Shown here piece by piece: positions 34,782 through 43,968 of a DNA stretch of 64,000 nucleotides (position 1 is its first letter; every line of letters begins with the position of its first letter). A program made the position numbers and the translations under genes. The stretch covers positions 37,244,660-37,308,659 of the forward strand of contig OY720350.1 of the NCBI GenBank assembly GCA_963082975.1, read 5' to 3'. Origin of the DNA: Labia minor (lineage: Eukaryota > Arthropoda > Insecta > Dermaptera > Spongiphoridae). A model generated the notes under the pieces. It saw only the letters and a list, made by a program, of their open reading frames with translations. It was not told where the DNA came from and made no database searches.

Positions 34782-35436
34782 TACCGACCAACGATAGTAA
34801 GGGAGGTATTGTTTTCACACCAAATTTCACATGTGGAGATTTTTACATATCTCCACGAATCATGCATTTTCTTAACAGAAAAAAGTATTTTTAGCATGAT
34901 GTCTGTCCGTCCGTCCGTCCGTCCGTCTGTCCGTCCGTATAGATGTGTACAGCCTGACCGGCTCAACGGATTTTGATGAAATTTGGTATATTTACTTAAT
35001 GCATCAGTGGGATGAATTGATCAACTTTTGGTGCAAATCCGGAAACCGGAAGTAGTAGTATTAGTGATCGACGATAGGAAGGGAAGGGTTATTTTCAACA
35101 CCAAATTTCACATGAGGAGATTTTTTACATATCACCACGAATGTATTGGTTTTATCCTCGGGAAAAATCATCTTCATTATGTTTTTCTTAATTTAAAATT
35201 ATATGACGTCATCCAGCCCTTCATGACGTAACAGTCTTCTTATTATGATCACGGGCAACGCCGGCTACTTCAGCTATATATTATAAATAAAATAAAATTA
35301 AAAATATTTATGTTCTATCCATATCTGTTTTTATTACATTAATAGATATATTAAAATTATTTGAAATTGTTCCTGTAGCTGGAAATTAATTTATTTCAAA
35401 CCGTCGGTCGGTTCGGACCTGGCCACAGGTCAACTT
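34782..35436 (-). mobile_element. GACG-minisatellite repeat family, copy C2
   Basis: A full-length copy from TACCGACCAACGATAG to CCTGGCCACAGGTCAA, with an expanded GTCC run (about 34904-34938). The open frames seen here are translations of the GACG/GTCC repeat and are not genes. About 35245-35275 holds a short unrelated insertion. Confidence 0.8.
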
Positions 35437-36100
35437 ATTTTTTATTAATATCATATCAAAAAAGAGAATTTATTAAAAATTAAAAATAAAAAAAGAAGCT
35501 TATTAATAAAAAAATATAAAAGAATACAATAATTTTGATTTAAAACAAATTTTCAAAAAATACTCAATATATAAAAGTCATAAATTTAAAACATCTCGTT
35601 TATATCATTTGTCTAAAAAATCATATTTTAATTTTATATAACCAAGAAATCATTTTTGCACTTAAATATAGTTGTAATCAATAATTGAAACAAAATCAAA
35701 AATAATATAATTTAACCATTTTAATTGACGTTTTGAAAATATTTTTGTATTCATAAAATATTAAAAATAATACATATATTCTGTTTTTTTAACCTTTTAC
35801 TTTCAAATAGAAAAGAAGAAATAAGAATAAATAAAAATTAAGTTAATATAAATATGATCTAAATATTTTATTAAATTAACTAAAATGGGAACTTTTAGAA
35901 TAAATTATTTAATTGAATTGATATTTGAATATTAGAATTTAAAATAAAAAGTGAAATATTATAATAATTCTTTGATTGGGAATCGCTATGATAATTCATT
36001 GTTTAAAATGCTTCCGCTAGGGCCAGTGAGCCGCGAGCTGCTCTTGAATGAACAAATTCTGAGCAATGTGCAGACAAAAACCTTTTTTTATATATATAGA
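35437..36100. other. AT-rich left flank of the provirus
   Basis: The last 70 bases (TTCTGAGCAATGTGCAGA and surroundings) also occur inside the Helitron at about 18273-18310, so the provirus landed in or beside a Helitron relic. No gene seen. Confidence 0.5.
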
Positions 36101-37116
36101 TGTAAGGGGCTGCGTACTTACTTGCACCAATACTAGAAAGAAGGAACGAGATCATGCCACCTATATACGACGAATGTGTCAATTGTTTATTAAAAACATC
36201 ATTTAATTTAATTCAAATATAATTTATTTAATTTAGTTACAATTATTAAATCAAATTTAAAACATTAATCTATTCAAACACAATCTATTTAATTTGTTCA
36301 TTTAATCAATTTTATATTAATCCAGTTAATTATAATTTATATTATTTAATTTAATTATTCAATCAATTTTACATTAATTCTTTTAATTATAACTTATTTA
36401 ATTCAACTTGTTTATTTAATTAATTTTATATTAATTCATTTAATTATAATTCATATTATTTACTTTATTTATTCAATCAATTTTACATTAACTTATTTAA
36501 TATATCTTATTCAAATTAATTCATTTATTTAATCAATTTCATACGAATTTATTCAAATGCATTTGATGTAATTAAATTTGCTTTACTCACACTCTCCTGG
36601 CCAGGAACACATATTCACTAAACAGATCAAGATTAACACACACATCTTATAATTATTGATAATTCATTCACTTATCCTCTCGTGTACATTATTCACTGCC
36701 TGCCACACTCTGCCCGGCTTTTTGGTTCATCTCACCTTGAGCCTCCCCTCCTTCCCCTTTCGCCATCTCCTTCTCTCATTGTCTCTCTCACTTGCACCCA
36801 CTAGTCATCTTTCTTTTCTTACGTAACGATCACCTTTGATCAGTGGACAACGATTACATTTTTTCCCAGGCTATATAATGCCAACTAATCTTTCTTCTTC
36901 TTATTCTAACACATTCTCATTATATGACATAATGTATATTATATAATCTATTCCAACATATTCTAAAGATAATATATTGGAATTTTCCCAGAGCTTATGG
37001 AATGCTAACTAATCTTTCTTCTTCTTATTCTAACACATTCTCATTATATGACATAATGTATATTATATAATCTATTCCAACATATTCTAAAGATAATATA
37101 TTTCCAATATATTACA
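36101..37116 (-). repeat. 3' LTR of the provirus
   Basis: Starts TGTAAGGGGCTGCG and ends CCAATATATTACA on the + strand. It matches the other LTR except for three visible changes (at the seventh base, near 36350 and near 36380). U3 in element sense begins at 37116. Confidence 0.95.
36883..37101. repeat. 124-bp direct duplication in U3
   Basis: The segment from AACTAATCTTTCTTCTTCTT at 36883 recurs at 37007, period 124, and the same pair is present in the other LTR. In element sense it is near the start of U3, where enhancer duplications are common in retroviruses. Confidence 0.8.
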
Positions 37117-37130
37117 CTCCCCCACCCTTT
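37117..37130 (-). promoter_or_regulatory. Polypurine tract
   Basis: In element sense AAAGGGTGGGGGAG abuts the TGTAATA start of the 3' LTR, as required for plus-strand priming. Confidence 0.85.
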
Positions 37131-37176
37131 AAAAAAGATTGTTTCGGGGTAAAGGTTTTTCCCGAAACAATCCTTT

Positions 37177-38973
37177 TCAACAGTTCGACCCCTCCTCTGT
37201 TTTGTCTATGTCCACATCACTTCCCAGTTGATTCTGCAGTTCCCCGGCCTTCCTCTTCCTCCGTGTACACTTCTTCCACCAAAGATACCCCACCAGTCCA
37301 CACAGACTCACTAAAACTGCTCCACCACCGGTCCCGCCAGCGATAAGATGTTGTTTCCTTTTGCTCTGTATCAACCTCGCCTCCTCCCGCAACCTGGATA
37401 ATGGAACACTCATCGAGGTCCTTCCCAACTCAGCTCTTATCGACTCCAAGCTTTTCAGTCCCTCCGCCATTATTGTGTTCTCCTTACGTGATGTCTCTGT
37501 TATTAGGGGTTCTTCTTTATGGCCGGTAAATATCACTGGAGTTGTTATCGTGACTCTCGATTGACCCGCGCTCCTAGACATCAACAGATGTTGATTTGTA
37601 TGTAGCTGACATCCTTCCGGAACGGTAACGATGCCTTGTTGATGTAGTTGGATATCATCGAATCTAGGTTTGCTATTGGTACGGCAACTTTGCCGGGCCA
37701 CTTGAGGTCGTGATATACTATAATACCAATGGGAACCAGAATATGATGGTTCCCAAAAATCAGTAACCGCCCCTAATAACACTTCCCATGAGCAGTAACT
37801 GTCTAGATGCTCCGCCTGTTTGAAGAAGAGGGCGCTGACACAACTGAGTTGGGATCGGGCTACGAGTGGAATAGGCTGTTGACACACCATCGGCTCCCGT
37901 CCCCGGCAGTTGTCCACATATCTATGTTCTAGCGTGGTATATTTTTGGTGGTCATGCGTTACTAGGATCCACGGGGAAATTTTCACTAGCTTGGTCCTCA
38001 CTCCCCCCCGAGCTGTAGGCACCACATGAACGAAATATATTGTTCCTGACTGGGATACTGTCTTCAACGGAAGTGAGATCACGAAACGGATAGCGTTCCT
38101 GACACTATACACTTTCACTAATGATGTGTCATAGTACTTATAAACAAATCGTAATTCTAGCGGGGTCAGCCATTCCTGTCCTTCGGGGAGTTTCTTATTT
38201 ATATCTATCATTAATTCTAATAACATTTTTGGGTTGATCAATCGCGCATCGAGGCGTCCCGCTGCCGCCGATTGAACAATCCCGAGGACATCCTCTAACC
38301 AGTTTCGAACTGACGTCACTGCTTGCCCCAGGCGTCGTGTCTTAGTCATTAATTCTAACGCTTCTTGAAAAAATTTTTCGGCTGCGTTTTGCCGTCCAAG
38401 TGTCCAATTAAAATTTTGGTCTATCAAAGTGGCTAATTCCAATAATGTTCTAGCATGTTGTTTAATCAAGTCGAAATTTTGATTAGTTTTATGGTCGAGT
38501 TGGTCTAATGCTGTGATTTGATCATCGAAGTAATGACTCATTTGTTCATTAACTTCATTTAAATTTTGTAATCTGGTATTCAATTCCACCAGATCTTCAT
38601 TATCTAAAGTTCCGAAAATGAATTTTAAAACGTGCCCCCCCGCGTCCACCAGACCACGTCGACTTCGCGCCGGGGGTAGCATTTCACTCAAATGTGAAAT
38701 AGTCCCCTCCGTCATCTCGAAACTGGTCTTAATATATGACATATCCTCCTTAAAATCTATTGTCTTCAAAGGTTCTCCTTCTAAGAGAGCGTATCGGTCA
38801 CCCTGTAATTTCTCCAGAGAATCCCTGATGACCGATACCTTCCCTTGAATCTGTTTCACGTCGACTTCCGTTATAATCCGCCACTCATCTCCCGTAATTA
38901 TCACATCGTCGACTGGTTTAAAATAGACTCCCAGTGGCATTATCTCCTCCCTCTCCCTCGCCTGCTTCCCCAT
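37177..38973 (-). CDS. env: Envelope fusion protein, errantivirus/baculovirus F-like
   Basis: Membrane fusion glycoprotein of 598 residues. A furin-type site RSRR lies at about residue 102-105, followed by a fusion-peptide-like GLVDAGGHVLKFIFGTLD, the hallmark of baculovirus F and insect errantivirus Env. Cleavage would give a small N-terminal and a large C-terminal subunit. A transmembrane segment (AGGTGGGAVLVSLCGLVGYL, about 545-565) is followed by a basic anchor (KKCTRRKRK) and a short cytoplasmic tail. The ATG at 38973 is not followed by a clear signal peptide. The frame is open upstream to a strong splice acceptor, so the signal peptide may come from a leader exon. The frame is intact, with no stops. 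Confidence 0.9.
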   Translation of the reverse strand: MGKQAREREEIMPLGVYFKPVDDVIITGDEWRIITEVDVKQIQGKVSVIRDSLEKLQGDRYALLEGEPLKTIDFKEDMSYIKTSFEMTEGTISHLSEMLPPARSRRGLVDAGGHVLKFIFGTLDNEDLVELNTRLQNLNEVNEQMSHYFDDQITALDQLDHKTNQNFDLIKQHARTLLELATLIDQNFNWTLGRQNAAEKFFQEALELMTKTRRLGQAVTSVRNWLEDVLGIVQSAAAGRLDARLINPKMLLELMIDINKKLPEGQEWLTPLELRFVYKYYDTSLVKVYSVRNAIRFVISLPLKTVSQSGTIYFVHVVPTARGGVRTKLVKISPWILVTHDHQKYTTLEHRYVDNCRGREPMVCQQPIPLVARSQLSCVSALFFKQAEHLDSYCSWEVLLGAVTDFWEPSYSGSHWYYSISRPQVARQSCRTNSKPRFDDIQLHQQGIVTVPEGCQLHTNQHLLMSRSAGQSRVTITTPVIFTGHKEEPLITETSRKENTIMAEGLKSLESIRAELGRTSMSVPLSRLREEARLIQSKRKQHLIAGGTGGGAVLVSLCGLVGYLWWKKCTRRKRKAGELQNQLGSDVDIDKTEEGSNC

Positions 38974-38990
38974 CGCATCGTTAGTTTGGC

Positions 38991-39015
38991 CTGTGAGAGA
39001 AGAAACAAAGAAACA
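38991..39015 (-). promoter_or_regulatory. env: Splice acceptor for env subgenomic mRNA
   Basis: In element sense, TTTCTTTGTTTCTTCTCTCACAG, a long pyrimidine tract ending in CAG (AG at 38992-38991), lies between the pol stop and the env ATG. Gypsy-type elements express env from a spliced RNA. The donor was not identified. Confidence 0.7.
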
Positions 39016-42000
39016 TTACTCCTTTTTTTTATGGAAATTCCAAATGGTTCTCTTTTTAGGACGCCCTACCCCTCTCTTACTTGGTGGGACTCCAACGGGT
39101 GGTTTACGCGTATTAGGGTTCTTTGTCGCCCCGGCTGTTGTGGGAGGGCTTGTCCCCGGGCTACTGGTACTGGGTTGGGCCTCCACGCCACCCCGAACCG
39201 GGACATCTCTATTGGGTGATGTGTGAGGAGGGTGTGCATTCTGGTCCCTAGTGTTGGGTGATTTCTCCGGGCTAGCCGGGGAATCTATATCCTCCCACCC
39301 CTCCTCCCTTTGACTTTCTTCATCCTGCGAAACTTGTCCTGTTTCCCCTTGAGTATCGTGCTCACCGGTCTCTGTCTCCTGTCGCCCAGACTCTGGATCT
39401 CTTCTGTCAATCCTGAGGGATTCCTCTTCCCTTAGTGCTTCTGCTATGTCTATCTCATCTTGGCTTTCTAAATTAATTACAGGGGGTGTTTCCTTCTCCC
39501 CTTCTGGCTCGATCTCCTCTATCTCGCTGGGTCTTGCGGAATAATCTAGTTGTCCTACTCCATTCCAATTGGGCTGGGAGTCATTCCGTTCTTGCCACGG
39601 ACTCAATGAAATGTCCTCTTCCCCTGACCATACATCATCATCCGAATCGCTCTCCCAAATCCGGTTTTTCTCCTCTTCCTCATCAGTTGGCGTTGGGGTT
39701 CCAATGGCCGCTGGTGTGTATACGTGTACTCTCACCGGGTAGTCGGGGGTTAGCTCTTTTAGCCACTTCTTGACTTGTACCCATTTGAGGCCGTCCATTC
39801 CGCATCCTAAGCGCGGAACTGCCAATGCTGGGATTCCTACCTCGGTCGCTTTCAGTAGAAGGTTCTTGATTATCATTTTCACGTTTTCAGGGCGCGGCTT
39901 GTCACTCGCTTTTGTTTTGGTGACACAGTGAAGTATTACTCTATCTGGGTGGTATTGCACTAGGATCTCTCCGATGGTTGGTTCTGGGATCTTTTCGCAA
40001 GGGTGCCTCGGATAGGTGTCTCGTATAGTTTTTGCAACACCTTGGGACATGCGTAAGTCGGCCGATACGCAATGAGCTAGGGCGTAATTTTTGGGTGCCA
40101 TCAACATATCTCCCGTGTGTTCATATACACGGTTCACTCCGCGGCGTTCTATATTGGCTGGTTTCAAACGATTCACATGTATGTTGACAATCTTAGTGGG
40201 GCTCCACCACACTCCATATACCACTTCGGAATTTTTTGTCGCTATTGTGTAGGGGCCCTTCCAAGGCTTATAAAATTTCCGAGCTTCTGACTTTTTCAGA
40301 ACGGGGTTGTATACATATACTTCATCCCCTACTTCGAACCTTCGGAATTTTCGATGTTTATTAGCCTGTTTCCTGCTCGCCTGTAACCTGGCTTCCGACT
40401 GATTTATCGACCGTTGTTGTAGATGTTCTATCCGGTCACACAAGTCGTTTAGATATGCCCATCTATCTGGCTCTTCTTGATGATGTTGATTTTTTACGGT
40501 GATATTAATGTCTGTTTCCCGGCCGAATGCTAGCACATTCGGCGAAAACCCAGTGCTGGAATGGGGTCCGCTCCGATAAGCCATTAACGCGTATGGCAAC
40601 CAAACATCCCAGTCTTTACCGTCTGTTCTCACCCACGGTCGAAGCATCTCATTTATTGTTTTGTGTACCCTTTCCACTCGTCCATTCGATTCCGGATGAT
40701 AGGCTGTTGTTTGTACCTTTTTTATTCCTAAACGTTGACATAGTCCCAGGAATAGTTTAGAGGTGAAATTTCTTCCCTGATCGGTTAAGATGATTTCTGG
40801 GATCCCATGCCGGCTTATTACTTCTTCCGTGAGCGCACGGATCACTCTGGCCGCTGTTTGGTTCGGCATGGGTATCGCTTCCAAGTACCGGGAGTAGTGA
40901 TCTAGTACCGTCAAAAGGTATCTATTACCTCGGGTGGACTTCGGGAATTCCACGACATCTAGTGCTATCATTTGGAAGGGCCTTCTGGGGATCTCATGTG
41001 GTTGAACGGGAGCTCGAAGTCCAGTTGGCGTCTTCATCTGGGTACATATACTACACTGTTTCACCCAGGACTCTACGTCCCGTTCCATTCCCTCCCAAAA
41101 ATATTGTCGCTGGATTCGTGATAAGGTTCCCTGTACCCCTCTATGCCCCGCCGTGGGTCTATCATGATTCTCTTCCAATATCATGGGCACCTTTTCTCGG
41201 GGTACCATTAGACGGGTTTGGTGATCATCTACTACGTACAAACACCCATCGGATCTTGCTTGGGCTTTGCCGCTCCGTGCCCACCGCTGACAGTCCTCAT
41301 CTTGATCTTGTGATTCGCGCCATTCCTTTTCGGTCGCTGTGGTTCTCAATAAAGTTCGAATCGTATGCACCTTCGACTCAGGGCCTTCCTCACTAACTTT
41401 CACCCTACTGAGAGCATCCGCATTCCGATGTAACTTCCCCGGTCGATGTTCTACTGTATAGTCATATTCCGCCAGTCGTAGCGCCCATCGTGTCAACCGC
41501 TGTGACGGATCATGCAGACTTAACATCCATTTCAAGGCCGCGTGGTCAGTTATCAGTTGGAATTTCCTCCCATATAGGTAACACCGAAATTGTTGCGTCG
41601 CCCACACTACAGCAAGTAGTTCTTTCTCCGTTACTGTGTAGTTACTTTCGGCCTTGTTCAAAGTTCGACTAGCATAAGCAATCGGCCTTTCATATCCGTC
41701 TCGACGCTGTGATAACACTGCGCCTAAAGCCTCGTTCGAGGCGTCTGTGGCCAAGATAAACGGCAGTGTGAAATCTGGATAAACGAGTACGGTTTCACTA
41801 CACAGGAATTTTGTGAGAGAAAGAAACGCTTGTTCCTGGTCCTTCCCCCATTGGAACTTCTGGTCTTTCTTCGTGAGGACCGTCAATGGCTTCGCAATAT
41901 TAGCATACTCAGGGATAAACCTCCTGTACCACCCTGAGAGTCCCAGAAACTGTTGTATCACTTTCACGTTTTTCGGTTGTGGGTAGTTATTAATCGCTTC

Positions 42001-43968
42001 CACTGTTTTTGGATCGGGTCGGACTCCATCTTTCCCCACCCGATGCCCCAGGTACCCAACTTCTCCCACCGCGAAATGACATTTCTCTAGTTGTATTTGC
42101 AGTCTTGCCTGTCGGAGGCATTCGAATACGTTTCGCAACCTTCTTTGATGTTCTGAAAATGTTGTACCAAATACTACCACATCATCTAGATATACGAAAC
42201 ATTCGCTTCCTTTAATTCCAGCCAACACCCGATCCATCAAGCGTTGGAAAGTAGCTGGAGCCCCGGCTAAACCGAACGGCATTCTTGCGTACTCAAAATG
42301 CCCCATAAAAGTAGTGAATGCGGTTTTCTCTCTATCTTCTGGAGCTACCTGAATTTGGTGGTACCCACTTGCCAGGTCTAGGGTAGTGAAATATTGTGCA
42401 TTTCCTAAGGATTCTAGCGTCTCCGTGATATTAGGTATCGGATACACCGGAATCTTCGTTACACTGTTCAGAGCTCGGTAGTCAGTACAAAATCGATATT
42501 TAACCCTCCCGTCTGTACTCTTTTTGGGTACTAGTACTACGGGTGCTGACCATGGCGAATCTGATTCTACAATCACTCCTTCTTCTAGCATCTTCCCGAT
42601 CTGTTTTTCTACTTCGGGTCTCATCGCATGCGGCACTCTATAGGGTCGTTTAAAGATGGGAGCAGATCCTTCAGTGACAATTTTATGCTTCACACCTAGT
42701 GCACAACCCAATCCCGTTGTTCCCTCTTCATACATCAATGAAGCATATTCGTTCAATAGCTCGAACATCTGATGTTGGTGATTTTTAGGCAGGTGGGTCA
42801 ACTTTTCCTTGAACTTAGATACCCATTGATGTTTGGTCTCTTGTTCAACCACCTGCACTCGGCAAATACAACTTTGGTCTAATATTGGTATCGTGCTGGC
42901 TTTGGCAAGTTGTTGGCGACGATCTATCACTGCCTCCCTACTGGATAAGTTTATTACTCTGACCGGTACACTTCCTTTCTCGACTCTCACACAAGTCCGC
43001 CCTACCCGTAACACTGGTTGCGCCAATATAACCGGTTCCACTACCATTTCTGAGCCATCTTTTGCATTATCTACCTCAGCCCAGACCACTACCTCGGACC
43101 ACGCCGGAATTACTTTCCTCTGTTTTGCTCTCACGACCTCCTCTGGTAATCCTTCTATCCCGGTGACAGGCGGAATGCCACTAATGGCTTCAAATTCCGT
43201 GTCCTCTTTCCCAGTGCTAATTACCCTTGCTCTCACGACCTCCTCTGGCCCTCCTTCTATCCCGGTGACAGGCGGAATGCCACTAATGGCTTCAAATTCC
43301 GTGTCATCTTTTCCAGTGCCAATTACTCGTGCTCTCACGACCTCCTCTTGCACTTCTTCTATCCCGGTGACAGGCGGAATGCCACTAATGGCTCCAAATT
43401 CCGTGTCATCAGTTTCAGTGCTAACTACTCCTCTAGGTCGTTCCAGGGGAATAATCTCCAAATTACTCCCATCCCCAACACCCCTTTTCCCCTTCCCGTT
43501 ACCTCGTGCTGTGCCGTTCCAACGGCACTCCCTTTTCTGCACATCAATCACCGCTCCCATTCCCAGGAGCCCATCTCCCGCTATTCGTACATCGCAAATA
43601 ATGAATGGATGCATGATTCTTCTCTTCGTCACCAGTATCGGAAGCGTTTGTTGACCACTAATGGGCAACAGATCTCCCGTAACTCCACACGCGTTTCGCG
43701 GATATCCCATTACAGGGATATCTGGAATAGGAGCTTTTAAGATCGACACTTCCGACCCCGTGTCCACTAGCATCTCCAATTCCCGTCCCCCTATACTCAG
43801 TCTCACTCTAGTAGCCTTATCCGCATTGGTGTTGATTGCGGTTACCAGGAGAGATCCGAATCTCTTCGGACTCACTCTTGGGGCGGAGGGAGTCCGAACT
43901 CTTTTGGGGCCACTTGCGTATGGATGTTTTCTTCGGCCACACACTTTACCTGGGGAGGTCGGGGACAC
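39016..43968 (-). CDS. pol: Pol polyprotein: PR-RT-RNaseH-INT plus macro domain and AT-hook tail
   Basis: Replication enzymes, 1650 codons, numbered here from the first open codon at 43968. Protease DTGS at about residue 69. A spacer with three 34-residue repeats follows at about 180-281. The reverse transcriptase has YLDD at about 592, and an RNase H with ATDAS and TVTEKELLAVVWA follows. The integrase has an HHCC zinc finger (about 934-975) and a DDE core, including LTDQGRNFTS near 1061 and ESNGRVER. A C-terminal SH3-like segment (VGDEVYVYNP) comes next. After integrase lies a macro domain of TARG1/OARD1 type (about 1288-1420), then an acidic, Pro/Ser-rich tail of some 200 residues. The tail ends in a basic AT-hook-like VGRPKKR near 1635. 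All catalytic signatures that I can check are intact. It is probably translated only after -1 frameshifting from gag. Confidence 0.95.
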   Translation of the reverse strand: MSPTSPGKVCGRRKHPYASGPKRVRTPSAPRVSPKRFGSLLVTAINTNADKATRVRLSIGGRELEMLVDTGSEVSILKAPIPDIPVMGYPRNACGVTGDLLPISGQQTLPILVTKRRIMHPFIICDVRIAGDGLLGMGAVIDVQKRECRWNGTARGNGKGKRGVGDGSNLEIIPLERPRGVVSTETDDTEFGAISGIPPVTGIEEVQEEVVRARVIGTGKDDTEFEAISGIPPVTGIEGGPEEVVRARVISTGKEDTEFEAISGIPPVTGIEGLPEEVVRAKQRKVIPAWSEVVVWAEVDNAKDGSEMVVEPVILAQPVLRVGRTCVRVEKGSVPVRVINLSSREAVIDRRQQLAKASTIPILDQSCICRVQVVEQETKHQWVSKFKEKLTHLPKNHQHQMFELLNEYASLMYEEGTTGLGCALGVKHKIVTEGSAPIFKRPYRVPHAMRPEVEKQIGKMLEEGVIVESDSPWSAPVVLVPKKSTDGRVKYRFCTDYRALNSVTKIPVYPIPNITETLESLGNAQYFTTLDLASGYHQIQVAPEDREKTAFTTFMGHFEYARMPFGLAGAPATFQRLMDRVLAGIKGSECFVYLDDVVVFGTTFSEHQRRLRNVFECLRQARLQIQLEKCHFAVGEVGYLGHRVGKDGVRPDPKTVEAINNYPQPKNVKVIQQFLGLSGWYRRFIPEYANIAKPLTVLTKKDQKFQWGKDQEQAFLSLTKFLCSETVLVYPDFTLPFILATDASNEALGAVLSQRRDGYERPIAYASRTLNKAESNYTVTEKELLAVVWATQQFRCYLYGRKFQLITDHAALKWMLSLHDPSQRLTRWALRLAEYDYTVEHRPGKLHRNADALSRVKVSEEGPESKVHTIRTLLRTTATEKEWRESQDQDEDCQRWARSGKAQARSDGCLYVVDDHQTRLMVPREKVPMILEENHDRPTAGHRGVQGTLSRIQRQYFWEGMERDVESWVKQCSICTQMKTPTGLRAPVQPHEIPRRPFQMIALDVVEFPKSTRGNRYLLTVLDHYSRYLEAIPMPNQTAARVIRALTEEVISRHGIPEIILTDQGRNFTSKLFLGLCQRLGIKKVQTTAYHPESNGRVERVHKTINEMLRPWVRTDGKDWDVWLPYALMAYRSGPHSSTGFSPNVLAFGRETDINITVKNQHHQEEPDRWAYLNDLCDRIEHLQQRSINQSEARLQASRKQANKHRKFRRFEVGDEVYVYNPVLKKSEARKFYKPWKGPYTIATKNSEVVYGVWWSPTKIVNIHVNRLKPANIERRGVNRVYEHTGDMLMAPKNYALAHCVSADLRMSQGVAKTIRDTYPRHPCEKIPEPTIGEILVQYHPDRVILHCVTKTKASDKPRPENVKMIIKNLLLKATEVGIPALAVPRLGCGMDGLKWVQVKKWLKELTPDYPVRVHVYTPAAIGTPTPTDEEEEKNRIWESDSDDDVWSGEEDISLSPWQERNDSQPNWNGVGQLDYSARPSEIEEIEPEGEKETPPVINLESQDEIDIAEALREEESLRIDRRDPESGRQETETGEHDTQGETGQVSQDEESQREEGWEDIDSPASPEKSPNTRDQNAHPPHTSPNRDVPVRGGVEAQPSTSSPGTSPPTTAGATKNPNTRKPPVGVPPSKRGVGRPKKRTIWNFHKKKE
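39710..40110 (-). other. TARG1/OARD1-like macro domain inside Pol
   Basis: Residues about 1288-1420 of Pol. The order LAHCVSADLRMSQGVA (ADP-ribose phosphate loop region), CVTKTKASDKP, then AVPRLGCGMDGLKW follows human OARD1/TARG1 step by step. The catalytic lysine (human Lys84) corresponds to the Lys at about residue 1351 (codon 39916-39918) and the catalytic aspartate (human Asp125) to the Asp at about 1392 (codon 39793-39795). Family members bind ADP-ribose and remove it from glutamate or from DNA bases. A role for the element, such as reversing host ADP-ribosylation or guiding integration to marked chromatin, is inference. Confidence 0.9.
43127..43432 (-). repeat. Three in-frame 102-bp repeats in pol
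   Basis: The word GCTCTCACGACCTCCTC starts at 43127, 43229 and 43331, a period of 102 bases or 34 residues. Each unit encodes a variant of DTEFEAISGIPPVTGIE followed by EEVVRA. It sits between protease and reverse transcriptase. Confidence 0.9.

Noticed and set aside
34655..34976. Open frames with a PSVRPSVRP-type repeat
   Set aside because: They are translations of the GTCC/GACG minisatellite inside a non-coding repeat copy.
40962..41396. Long open frames antisense to pol and gag (also 42833-43654, 43836-44240, 44443-44877)
   Set aside because: Shadow frames opposite a well-supported Pol/Gag. Their protein sequence has no domain character.
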